Assembly (NCBI GenBank): GCA_903928895.1
Contig: CAIYSR010000151.1
Coordinates: 1 to 50,871, forward strand
Direction of reading: 5' to 3'
Source: an uncultured Rhodospirillales bacterium
GTDB taxonomy: Bacteria; Pseudomonadota; Alphaproteobacteria; Acetobacterales; Acetobacteraceae
Length of the DNA: 50,871 nt
Under the pieces are notes generated by a model. The model had not been told where the DNA came from, searched no databases, and was given only the letters and a program-made list of their open reading frames with translations. The number at the start of each line of letters is the position of its first letter. The stretch's first letter is position 1. This document shows positions 24,775 through 32,051 of this stretch, in pieces. The translations under genes and the position numbers were made by a program.

Positions 24775-26562
24775 ATGATTGCCGAGGAGAAGCTGAACTG
24801 GTTGCGTCAGATCGGCGTGCTGCCAGCGACGGCGGAGAAAGGGGCGCCGGAAACGGCGGCGCCGGTGGCGCCCGTGGCGGCGAAGCCTGACGAGGGTCAT
24901 TTCGGGCTCTCGGTGAAGGCGCCGGCCGATGATGGGACGCCGCCGGGTCTGACGTTCCCGGAGCAGGGGGGCAACGCGCCCGAGGCACTGCAGGAGTCGC
25001 TCACCATTCCGGGGCTGCCGATTCCGATCCCGATCCCCGGGATCAACGACGTCAAGATCCTGGTCACGGTGACGCTGGACAACCAGACCAGCCACGCGCT
25101 GGAGCTCGACAAGGGCAGCGCGCAGCTTGAGCATGATGTGCTCGCCGATTTCGACACCAAGCCGCCGCCGCATATCGCGAAGGGGCGGAGCGGCAAGATG
25201 GTGATCAGCTCGTTCGTCGGTGCCGGCGGGCAGGTGGCGTACAACATCGCCGATGATCCGGCGAAGACCAAGGTATGGATGAAATGGGACCGCGGGCGGA
25301 TTCCCAAGCGTGAGCATTTCGAAGAGGTCTGGCCGCCGAGCCCGGACAAGTGGGAGTTCAACGGCGGGTTCACCGATGATGATTTCACGTTCACGCTGAC
25401 CGAGCTGGGGGCGCCGGGGCCAGGGCCTGGGCCGGGGCCGGCGGCGGGCGTCAATGCGACGTGCATGATCACGGTGACCAACAACACCAAGTCGGTGCTG
25501 ACGCTGGCGCATCAGGGGCACGATGTCGGGGACTTCATGACGTTCCCGGCGGCATCGGTACCGGCGGGTGGGTCGACGAGTTTTGTCTCGGTGCAGACAC
25601 CCAACGAGAAGGATGCGACCCAGGGGTGCAAGGGCTTCGCGGTGTTCGATGTCGGCGAGCCGGCTGTGGGGGTGTGGCGGGTGGAGTGGAACAACCCGAA
25701 GACGGAGAAGAACACGGCGTCCGCCACGATCGATCCGGCCTCCGCCGGGTTCCGCTCGCTGGAGCAGGCGGGGCAGGGCGACGAGAATGTGCCGATGGTG
25801 TTCACGCTGTCCGGCGGGCCGGAGCCGGGGCCGAAGCCGGATCAACCGAAGCCGGATCAGCCGAAGCCCGACCAGCCGAAGCCTGATCAGCCGAAACCGG
25901 AGGGGCCGGAGCCTGACTTCAAGCCGCCGCCGGAATCGAAGCAGCCGACGCTGCGGGTGGGGGACAAGAGCCCCGACGGCTGGGTGGAATACATGCAGTA
26001 TCTGCTCAAGAAGGCGATGGACAGACCGGGCCTCAAGGTCGACGGGGCGTTCGGGCCGGCGACACAGAAGGCGGTGGTCGAGTTCCAGATGACGCGCGGG
26101 CTGATGGCCGATGGGATTGTGGGCAACCAGACCTGGGCGGCGCTGCGCGAAGGGGCGCCGGAGGCGCCGAGCACCGATGGGCGCAAGGCTCATAGTTTCG
26201 AGGACAAGGGGCCGTCGGCGCGCTGGACGAAGGAGAACAGCGTGATGATCTATTCGGAGAAGGAGGATTGCCTGAAGCTGGTCGCGGATTCGCCGGGCGA
26301 GCAGCCGGCCGATGATTTCGGCGCCACGGTGAAGATCATGCCGCCCGGCGGGAAGGCCCATGTCGTGCAGCTCAAGCTCGGCAAGCCGGTGTTCTTCAGC
26401 AACAACAAGGAGGACAAGGTGCACGTCATGCGGATCGAGAAGTTCCGCGCGACCTATCCCTCGGCCGATCCGAAGGCGCCGGCGACGGAGTATGAGATCG
26501 ACGCCTATCTCGATGCTGCCCTGGGTGGTGACCGGTTTACCGGGAAGGTGGTGCTGGAATAG
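24775..26562 (+). CDS. Unusual tandem-domain protein with peptidoglycan-binding module
   Basis: 595 residues with no signal peptide or membrane segment. After a low-complexity Pro/Ala stretch (to about 90) come two related beta-rich domains, about 93-211 (VTVTLDNQTSHALEL) and 227-346 (MITVTNNTKSVLTLAHQG), each ending in a 'FTL' strand. They recall aegerolysin-like sandwiches (TVTNNT start, PAGGSTSF loop), a tentative match. Then a PKPDQ repeat (353-377), a peptidoglycan-binding_1 domain (about 402-460; DGAFGPATQKAVVEFQ) and an unassigned 135-residue tail. The ATG at 24775 has AGAGGG upstream. Export, if any, would need a non-Sec route. Function unknown. Confidence 0.7.
   Translation: MIAEEKLNWLRQIGVLPATAEKGAPETAAPVAPVAAKPDEGHFGLSVKAPADDGTPPGLTFPEQGGNAPEALQESLTIPGLPIPIPIPGINDVKILVTVTLDNQTSHALELDKGSAQLEHDVLADFDTKPPPHIAKGRSGKMVISSFVGAGGQVAYNIADDPAKTKVWMKWDRGRIPKREHFEEVWPPSPDKWEFNGGFTDDDFTFTLTELGAPGPGPGPGPAAGVNATCMITVTNNTKSVLTLAHQGHDVGDFMTFPAASVPAGGSTSFVSVQTPNEKDATQGCKGFAVFDVGEPAVGVWRVEWNNPKTEKNTASATIDPASAGFRSLEQAGQGDENVPMVFTLSGGPEPGPKPDQPKPDQPKPDQPKPDQPKPEGPEPDFKPPPESKQPTLRVGDKSPDGWVEYMQYLLKKAMDRPGLKVDGAFGPATQKAVVEFQMTRGLMADGIVGNQTWAALREGAPEAPSTDGRKAHSFEDKGPSARWTKENSVMIYSEKEDCLKLVADSPGEQPADDFGATVKIMPPGGKAHVVQLKLGKPVFFSNNKEDKVHVMRIEKFRATYPSADPKAPATEYEIDAYLDAALGGDRFTGKVVLE
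25831..25905 (+). repeat. 15-bp tandem repeat encoding PKPDQ
   Basis: Four full copies of a CCGAAGCCGGATCAG-like unit plus a degenerate fifth encode (PKPDQ)x4-PKPEG. It forms a proline-rich linker between the tandem beta domains and the peptidoglycan-binding domain. The near-identity of the units makes copy-number variation between strains plausible. Confidence 0.9.
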
Positions 26563-26668
26563 GTGCGATGGGTTCTTCCTTGCACGGCGCGGGCTTGCGC
26601 CGTGCAGGGGGGGAATGGGGTTTTTGTTTCGATATAGGAACAATTTGGGCGTGCTGATGCGGGGCGGG

Positions 26669-27241
26669 TCAGCGGGCTTTTGAAAATTCCGGGGGGTAGA
26701 AGCTGGGGTTGGCGTATCGGTTTTCCGCCCTCACCCAGGCCCTGGTCTGCTCCTGCGGGAGAGGGAACAACGGGGTTTTGGATGGTTTGGGTATGGGAGC
26801 GGGTTTTGGCGGCGGTGGGGGTGGGTCGCCGGGCATTTGGATGCCGAGGGATTTGGCGAGGGGGCGTAGCAGTCTGCCGGCGCGGGGGACGTCGGCGAGG
26901 AATTTGATGCATTCCTCGGAGGCGAGGAAATGTTGGAGTTGGCTCGCGTGGCCGCGGGCGTTGTAGTGGTCGACGTTGCGGATGAGCCAGGCGTTTCCGC
27001 GCGGGAGGCGGGGGCTGGTTTGGGGGCGCCGCGCTCGGCCCGGGCGGGGATTGCAGGGCTTCGGCAGGGTGTTGTTGCGCCAGTGCGCGACGAGTTTTTC
27101 GAAGCGTTGGATGGTACGGTTGAGGTGGAAATAGATGCGCGCGAGGACGGCATCGCGCTGGGGTTCTTTGCGCGCGACGATGCCGATGACGACCTGGAGG
27201 CCGGTGAGGATGGCTCGGAAGGAGGCGGCGAGGGTGCTCAT
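26669..27241 (-). CDS. Conserved hypothetical protein of Acetobacteraceae multi-copy type
   Basis: 190 residues, basic, with no membrane span beyond a weak N-terminal helix. Conserved-looking blocks are MSTLAASFRAILTGLQ, FEKLVAHWRNNTLPKP, LPRGNAWLIRNVDHYNARGH, QLQHFLASEE and AGRLLRPLAKSLGIQMP. I recall proteins of this pattern in many copies in Acetobacteraceae genomes, with no known function. The last about 35 residues (a proline run, then PLPQEQTRAWVRAENRYANP) are partly encoded by a REP-like intergenic element at 26728-26765, so the original C-terminus has probably been replaced. A near-consensus promoter lies immediately upstream. Confidence 0.65.
   Translation of the reverse strand: MSTLAASFRAILTGLQVVIGIVARKEPQRDAVLARIYFHLNRTIQRFEKLVAHWRNNTLPKPCNPRPGRARRPQTSPRLPRGNAWLIRNVDHYNARGHASQLQHFLASEECIKFLADVPRAGRLLRPLAKSLGIQMPGDPPPPPPKPAPIPKPSKTPLFPLPQEQTRAWVRAENRYANPSFYPPEFSKAR
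26728..26765. repeat. REP-like element overlapping the 3' end of a gene
   Basis: The sequence begins CCCTCACCCAGGCCCTGG and ends CTCCTGCGGGAGAGGG. This is the layout of widespread proteobacterial repetitive extragenic palindromes (CCCTCTCCCGC...GGGTGAGGG on the opposite strand). It lies inside the reading frame of the hypothetical protein at 26669-27241. Confidence 0.55.
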
Positions 27242-27250
27242 TCAAGGTAT

Positions 27251-27279
27251 AAAATATAACTAACTTTGATAAATGTCAA
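27251..27279 (-). promoter_or_regulatory. Near-consensus sigma-70 promoter for the small protein
   Basis: Reading on the minus strand, TTGACA (27279-27274) is followed after 17 nt by TATTTT (27256-27251); an overlapping TATATT would give a 15-nt spacer. The ATG at 27241 is only about 10 nt past the -10 box, so the transcript would have almost no leader. The AT-rich patch contrasts with its GC-rich surroundings. Confidence 0.6.
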
Positions 27280-27351
27280 GGGCGTGCTCTTGCCTGATTC
27301 GAGAGTCCGCGCCATGCAGGGGGACAACCGCAACAACGGAACGTCCTCGCC

Positions 27352-28305
27352 ATGTCGCTGCCCCCCGTCCTGCAACATCTGCGTATTCCGGTGATCGGCT
27401 CGCCGCTGTTCATCATCTCCAACCCCGATCTGGTGATCGCGCAGTGCAAGGCCGGCATCGTCGGCTCGTTCCCGGCGCTCAACGCGCGGCCGGCCGAGAT
27501 GCTGGAGGAGTGGCTGAAGCGGATCACCGGGGAACTCGCCGAGCATGACGCCAAGCACCCGGATCGCAAGGCCGCGCCCTTCGCGGTCAACCAGATCGTG
27601 CATCGCTCCAACACGCGGATCGACCACGACGTCGAGATGTGCGTGAAATACCGTGTGCCGGTGGTGATCACCTCGCTCGGCGCGCGGCCTGACGTGAACG
27701 AGGCGATCCATTCCTACGGCGGCATCGTGCTGCACGACATCATCAACAACCTGTTCGCACGCAAGGCAGTGGAGCGCGGCGCCGACGGGCTGATCGCGGT
27801 GGCCGCCGGCGCCGGCGGGCATGCCGGCAGCCTGTCGCCGTTCGCGCTGGTGCAGGAAATCCGTGAATGGTTCGACGGGCCGATCGCACTCTCCGGTGCG
27901 ATCGCCAACGGCAATGCGGTCCTGGCGGCACAGGCCTGTGGGGCCGACCTCGCCTATATCGGCTCGGCCTTCATCGCCACCGTCGAGGCCAATGCGTCGG
28001 AAGGCTACAAGCAGATGATCGTCGACAGCGCAGCCGATGACATCGTCTATACCAATCTCATCACCGGCGTGCTCGGCAACTACCTCAAGCCGAGCCTGGA
28101 GCGGGCGGGGCTCGATGTTGACAACCTGCCGACCTCGGACAAGTCGGCGATGAATTTCGGGTCCGACAAGGCCAAGGCATGGAAAGACATCTGGGGCTCG
28201 GGCCAAGGGATCGGCGCCGTGAAGAAAGTGGTGCCGGCGGCGGAACTGATCGACCGGCTGGCGGCGGAGTATGCGGCGGCGCGGGCTCGGGTTTTGGCGG
28301 CTTAG
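27352..28305 (+). CDS. NAD(P)H-dependent flavin oxidoreductase / nitronate monooxygenase-like
   Basis: 317 residues of the 2-nitropropane dioxygenase-like TIM barrel. Typical segments: PVIGSPLFIISNPDLV at the start, KAGIVGSFPALNAR, VVITSLGARPDV, the FMN phosphate-binding AAGAGGHAGSLSPFALVQEI near residue 155, and IALSGAIANGNAV. Members oxidise nitronates or act as FMN-dependent oxidoreductases. It stands alone on the plus strand, with the inverted-repeat element directly behind it. Confidence 0.88.
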   Translation: MSLPPVLQHLRIPVIGSPLFIISNPDLVIAQCKAGIVGSFPALNARPAEMLEEWLKRITGELAEHDAKHPDRKAAPFAVNQIVHRSNTRIDHDVEMCVKYRVPVVITSLGARPDVNEAIHSYGGIVLHDIINNLFARKAVERGADGLIAVAAGAGGHAGSLSPFALVQEIREWFDGPIALSGAIANGNAVLAAQACGADLAYIGSAFIATVEANASEGYKQMIVDSAADDIVYTNLITGVLGNYLKPSLERAGLDVDNLPTSDKSAMNFGSDKAKAWKDIWGSGQGIGAVKKVVPAAELIDRLAAEYAAARARVLAA

Positions 28306-28314
28306 AGCCAAGGG

Positions 28315-28584
28315 AAGGCAAGCAAGGCTCCGCCGGCCAAGGGCCGTAGGCCCTTGGAACCCTTCACTGCTTGCGGCTGGGGCGATGGCCTTCAGATGAG
28401 GGCATGATTTTGGTGGGGGGTGGGCGAAGCCCAATCAATCGTGCGGCGTCGCGGCTTGTTGCCTGCGGCGCAAGGAAGCAAGGACGGGGTTATCATCTGA
28501 AGGCCGGTTTTTCAGCCGCGAGAAGTCAAGGGTTCCAAGGGCCTCACGGCCCTTGGCCGGCGGAGCCTTGCTTATCCTTGCCTT
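28315..28584. repeat. Long REPIN-like inverted repeat with nested hairpins
   Basis: This fills most of the 303-bp gap 28306-28608. Outer arms 28315-28364 and 28528-28584 are near-identical inverted copies differing by a 7-bp insertion and one extra base. Each contains its own hairpin of CCAAGGGCC and GGCCCTTGG. Similarity continues inward (GCGGCT, then GGCCTTCAGATGA) to arms 28315-28399 and 28493-28584 around a unique centre of about 93 bp. This is the layout of a REP doublet. It may end the upstream message and precedes the methyltransferase gene by 24 bp. I see no coding frame in it. Confidence 0.85.
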
Positions 28585-28608
28585 GGCTTCGTCTTGAAGG
28601 AACCAGGC

Positions 28609-29490
28609 ATGCCCGAAGCTAAGCCGATTGAGTTGCCGGAGCCGGTTGCTCCGGGGGCTCCGGTGCCGTGGTGGGCCAAGATGCTGGCCAAGATCGTGGT
28701 GCGGCGGGTGGTGCCGGAGTATCGGTGGCGGCGGCGGTTGGGGATTGGGGTGCATAGTTTCTCCGCCGATACGGCGGGGCATGAGGGGGCGATTGCGCGG
28801 GAGGTGGCCTGGTTTCGCGGGGAGACCGGGCGGGGGCCGCGGAGTCTGTTGGAGTTGGGGCCGGGGGACAGTGTTGCCAATGCGATATTTGCCCGGGCGC
28901 ACGGGGTGGAGCGGATCTGGCTGATGGATGCGGGGGATTTCGCCAGCCATGACATGGCGGCGTATCGGCGGATTGCGGCGCGGGCGGGGGTGACGGGATT
29001 GGATTTCAGCGGGCGGGAGGCGCTGCTGGCGAGTTTGGGGGCAACGTATTTGACGGGGGGGGTGGCGTCACTGGCGGCGATTCCGGACGGGGCGGTGGAG
29101 TTGTCGGTGTCGTACACGGTGCTGGAGCATGTGCGGGCGCGGGAGTTCGGGGCGCTGATGGGGGCGTTGTATCGGGTGACGGCGCCGGGCGGGCGCGGGC
29201 ATCATGTGGTTGATTTGATGGACCATCTCGGCGGGCGGCTGAACAATTTGCGGTTCGGCGATGGGATCTGGGAGCGGGAGTGGATGGCCGCGAGCGGGTT
29301 TTATACGAACCGGCTGGGGCGCGATGAGATACTGGAAGCGGCGGGGGCGGCGGGGTTCGGGACGGGGGTGCGGTATGTGGCGCGGTGGGCCGAGGTGCCG
29401 ACGGCGCGGGGGGCGATGGCGCGGCGGTTTCGGGGGCGGCCGGACGAGGCGTTGCGGGTGGCGGTGTTCGGGTTGGATTTGCGGCGCTGA
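28609..29490 (+). CDS. SAM-dependent methyltransferase, class I
   Basis: 293 residues. The SAM-binding motif I is SLLELGPGDSVANA near residue 80; an acidic strand end follows (LMDAGDF), and SVSYTVLEHVRAREF matches motif IV-V of the Methyltransf_11/25 type. The ATG at 28609 has AAGGA 7 nt upstream and is preferred over a TTG at 28594. The gene is strikingly G-rich on the coding strand. Substrate unknown; such enzymes next to no pathway genes are often lipid or glycan modifiers. Confidence 0.8.
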   Translation: MPEAKPIELPEPVAPGAPVPWWAKMLAKIVVRRVVPEYRWRRRLGIGVHSFSADTAGHEGAIAREVAWFRGETGRGPRSLLELGPGDSVANAIFARAHGVERIWLMDAGDFASHDMAAYRRIAARAGVTGLDFSGREALLASLGATYLTGGVASLAAIPDGAVELSVSYTVLEHVRAREFGALMGALYRVTAPGGRGHHVVDLMDHLGGRLNNLRFGDGIWEREWMAASGFYTNRLGRDEILEAAGAAGFGTGVRYVARWAEVPTARGAMARRFRGRPDEALRVAVFGLDLRR

Positions 29491-29506
29491 GGCGGGGCGC
29501 GTCCGG

Positions 29507-29872
29507 TCAGCTTTCGGACCTGTCGTAGAGCGGGCGGATTTCGATTTCGCTGGGGCCAGGCATGGGGTTCGGGCAGCGTTTGGCCCAGGCGATGGCTTCG
29601 TCCATGTCCTTGACGTTCCAGAGCCAGAAGCCGGCGACGAGTTCGTTGGGTGGGGTGAAGGGGCCGTCGATGATGGTGCGGGCGGCGCCGTCGAAGGCGA
29701 TGCGTTTGGCGTGGGCGGTGGGTTTGAGGCCGTCGGCCATGACGAGGATGCCGGCGTGGCGGAGTTCGTCGTTGAAGCGGCCCATGGCGGCCATCATTTC
29801 GGCGGTCCAGGCGGGCTGGAAGCTGTTGTTTTCGCTGGCTTCGGTGGCTTTGACGAGCACCATGACGCGCAT
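29507..29872 (-). CDS. YciI-like (DGPF domain) protein
   Basis: 121 residues of the YCII-related fold: MRVMVLVKATEASE at the start, FNDELRHAGILVMADGLKP, and the DGPF motif in RTIIDGPFTPPNELVAGF, followed by WLWNVKDMDEAIAWAKRCP. Proteins of this kind are dimeric alpha-beta barrels; some are encoded next to ECF sigma factors, but none is present here. It converges on the methyltransferase gene with 16 bp between stops. Confidence 0.85.
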   Translation of the reverse strand: MRVMVLVKATEASENNSFQPAWTAEMMAAMGRFNDELRHAGILVMADGLKPTAHAKRIAFDGAARTIIDGPFTPPNELVAGFWLWNVKDMDEAIAWAKRCPNPMPGPSEIEIRPLYDRSES

Positions 29873-29941
29873 GGTTGGTCTCCTGGCGAACGGATGGAGG
29901 GCCAGGGGCCAATCGGCTCCTGGCGGTCCACGGTCAGCCCG

Positions 29942-29997
29942 ATAGAGCTAGAGCGATATCGGAACTGATAGGCGTTCCGATATCGCTCTAGCTCTAT
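29942..29997. repeat. Perfect 24-bp palindrome with 8-nt loop
   Basis: Arms 29942-29965 and 29974-29997 (ATAGAGCTAGAGCGATATCG plus GAAC and its exact complement) are identical over all 24 positions around an 8-nt loop. It lies downstream of the minus-strand DUF6481-like gene. Neither strand shows a strong T-run in the minus direction, so it may be a dispersed intergenic palindrome rather than a simple terminator. Confidence 0.85.
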
Positions 29998-30050
29998 GTT
30001 TTATCGCCTGATTCACGTTTTTTGACCGGTCGGCCTCAAACGATCACGCT

Positions 30051-30449
30051 TTAGCGGCGGGCCTTGCGTGCGGCATAGCGGGCGTCGCGGGCGGCCTTCT
30101 GCTCGGCGGCGAGGGCCTGGGCGCGGGCCTTGCTTTCGGCGTCGGCGGCAAGACGGCGCGCGGCGGTCTCGGCTTCCTCGCGGATGCGGGCGGCGTCCTC
30201 GGCGGCGCGGCGGGCGGCTTCCTCGGCGGCTTCCTTGGCCAGGCGGGCGGCTTCGGCCTCGCGCGCGATGCGGCGCTCCTCGATGCGGATCTTGCGCGCC
30301 TCGGCGATGGCGGCCAGTTCGGCGCGCTTGGCGATCACGGCGGGATCGTCCGGGCCGGGACGCGCCTTGAATTTCTCGATGGCGGCCTTGCGGGCCTCGG
30401 CCTGGGATTTCAACCGGTCGTTGAAATTGTCGTACTTGAAGGAACTCAT
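30051..30449 (-). CDS. DUF6481-like alanine-rich coiled-coil protein
   Basis: 132 residues. A short N-terminal head (MSSFKYDNFNDRLKSQAEAR, then FKARPGPDDPAVIAKRAEL) leads into a long charged Ala/Glu/Arg helix (about residues 45-115), probably coiled coil, ending in the basic ARDARYAARKARR. This matches DUF6481 proteins common in alphaproteobacteria, of unknown function. It is divergent from the TonB gene across about 100 bp, where a shared promoter region is expected. Confidence 0.82.
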   Translation of the reverse strand: MSSFKYDNFNDRLKSQAEARKAAIEKFKARPGPDDPAVIAKRAELAAIAEARKIRIEERRIAREAEAARLAKEAAEEAARRAAEDAARIREEAETAARRLAADAESKARAQALAAEQKAARDARYAARKARR

Positions 30450-30550
30450 GCTCGCCCTCTATCAAATTGCCGGGCCGATGGATAGTCATTCAGGCCTGAC
30501 CGCCGGGCACGGCTGGGTGGCAGGATTTGCGTCCGGGGAGGGCATTCGGC

Positions 30551-31261
30551 GTGCACGGGCTGGTCGGCGGGCATCGCGGCATGCAGTGGAGGGTGGCGGC
30601 CTCGCTGCTGCTCCATGGCGCGGCGCTGGCGATGCTGGTGGATGCCGGGCAGCGCAGGATGCCGGCGGCGACCGTGGAGAGCGGGCTGGACGTGCTCCTG
30701 GTGGCGGAAATCCCCGCGGTGCTGCCGCCGATGCCCGCGATGCTGCCGCCGATCGCGGCGCCGGCTCCCGCATTGGCCGCGGCACCGCAGGACCCCGAGC
30801 CGGCAGCACCGGAGCCGCAGACCCCACGCCCGGTTCCGGCGCCGCCCGCGCCGGTCGCGGGCGCCGGTCCGCGCGCCCTGCCCGCCGGTTCGGCAAACAC
30901 GCCGCGCGCGGCCCCTGCCCTTCCCGTTCCACCCGGTACCGCCTTGCCGGCTCCGCCCGCGCCGGACGTCGATGCGGCGGCGCGCGCCTGGCGGGCGGCG
31001 CTGCTGGCGTGGGTGCAGGCGCACAAGGAGTACCCGCGGGCGGCCCGGCTGCGCGGGATCGAGGGCGTCGTGGCCGTGCGGGTGACGGTGGCGGCGGATG
31101 GGCTGGTCGGCGCCGTCGAGGTTACGGACGGGTCGGGTTCGGAGGTTCTCGACGCGGCGGTCCGACGGATGCTGGAGGGGGCGCAGGTGCCGCCATTCCC
31201 GCCTGGCCTGGCGCGCACCGCCCGGGAGGAAACGCTGCGCGTCGGGTTTACCCTGCGATAG
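30551..31261 (+). CDS. tonB: TonB-family energy transducer
   Basis: 236 residues. A single N-terminal membrane anchor (WRVAASLLLHGAALAMLV) is followed by a long Pro/Ala-rich periplasmic spacer (about 45-150). The C-terminal TonB domain shows YPRAARLRGIEGVVAVRVTV and MLEGAQVPPFP. It would link the inner-membrane proton motive force to outer-membrane receptors. ExbB, ExbD and receptor genes are not in the window, so it is an orphan copy. The GTG at 30551 with GGAGGG 8 nt upstream is preferred; TTG 30527 and ATG 30581 are alternatives. Confidence 0.82.
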   Translation: MHGLVGGHRGMQWRVAASLLLHGAALAMLVDAGQRRMPAATVESGLDVLLVAEIPAVLPPMPAMLPPIAAPAPALAAAPQDPEPAAPEPQTPRPVPAPPAPVAGAGPRALPAGSANTPRAAPALPVPPGTALPAPPAPDVDAAARAWRAALLAWVQAHKEYPRAARLRGIEGVVAVRVTVAADGLVGAVEVTDGSGSEVLDAAVRRMLEGAQVPPFPPGLARTAREETLRVGFTLR

Positions 31262-31302
31262 GCGGGGATCGCACCCCCTGGATCACCGGCGGGGATGCGG
31301 TG

Positions 31303-31938
31303 CTATTTCGTTTTGCCCCAGGTGTCCCAGTAGGTCCGCTCGCGCGCCGGCACCCGCTTGGCGGGACGCAGATCGCCGCCGGTGATGTAGGCGATCGGCA
31401 GCAACGCGGCGGGCGTCACATTGGCCGGCATGCCGAGCAGACCGGCGATCTCGTGCTCGTGCCGCAGTGCCAGCGTGGTCCAGGCGCTGCCGATGCCGCG
31501 GGCGCGCAGGGCGAGCATCAGGGACCACGAGGCGGGCAGGATATTGCCGTAGAAGCCGCCGAGCCGCGCGACGCTGACGTCATCCTCGGGCCGCCCCTCG
31601 AGGCAGGGGATGATGAGCATGGGCACATCGCGCAGATGGTCGACCAGATAGACCCAGGAGGCGACGTCGCGGGCATGGGTCTTGCGGCGTTCGGCCAGCA
31701 CCGGTTCGGTGTAAACCTGGGCGAAGGCCTGGGCGTACCAATCCCCGATGGCGGCGCGCTTGGTGGGGTCGGTCACGACCATGAAGTGATAGCGGCAGAC
31801 ATTGCCCCCTGCGGGCGCCTGGACGGCGAGTTCCAGGCAGTGCTGGACGATGGCCGGATCGATCGGCCGCGCGAGATCGAGGCGCTGGCGCACCGAGCGG
31901 GCGGTGGTCAGCAATTTGTCGACGGTTTCCAGATCCAT
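31303..31938 (-). CDS. Nitroreductase-family protein
   Basis: 211 residues. The FMN-binding N-terminus is clear (TTARSVRQRLDLARPID, then AVQAPAGGNVCRYHFMVVTD), as is the C-terminal GIGSAWTTLALRHEHEIAGLLGMP. These homodimeric flavoenzymes reduce nitro groups, quinones or enones with NAD(P)H. The ATG at 31938 has GGAGAG 6 nt upstream. It is convergent with tonB and lies 113 bp after a crotonase gene on the same strand. Confidence 0.87.
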   Translation of the reverse strand: MDLETVDKLLTTARSVRQRLDLARPIDPAIVQHCLELAVQAPAGGNVCRYHFMVVTDPTKRAAIGDWYAQAFAQVYTEPVLAERRKTHARDVASWVYLVDHLRDVPMLIIPCLEGRPEDDVSVARLGGFYGNILPASWSLMLALRARGIGSAWTTLALRHEHEIAGLLGMPANVTPAALLPIAYITGGDLRPAKRVPARERTYWDTWGKTK

Positions 31939-32051
31939 CCGATGCTCTCCTTGCGCCATGGCGGGGCGTCCGCCCGGCAAGCCTGCCACGGCGGCGAGGG
32001 CCAGGCAAAACGGCACCGCGCGCGCAGCGTCGCGATGGCGCGGCGAAGGTT

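Noticed and set aside
25831-25905. Tandem 15-bp repeats considered as a CRISPR or iteron array
   Set aside because: There are no spacers and the units encode an in-frame PKPDQ linker.
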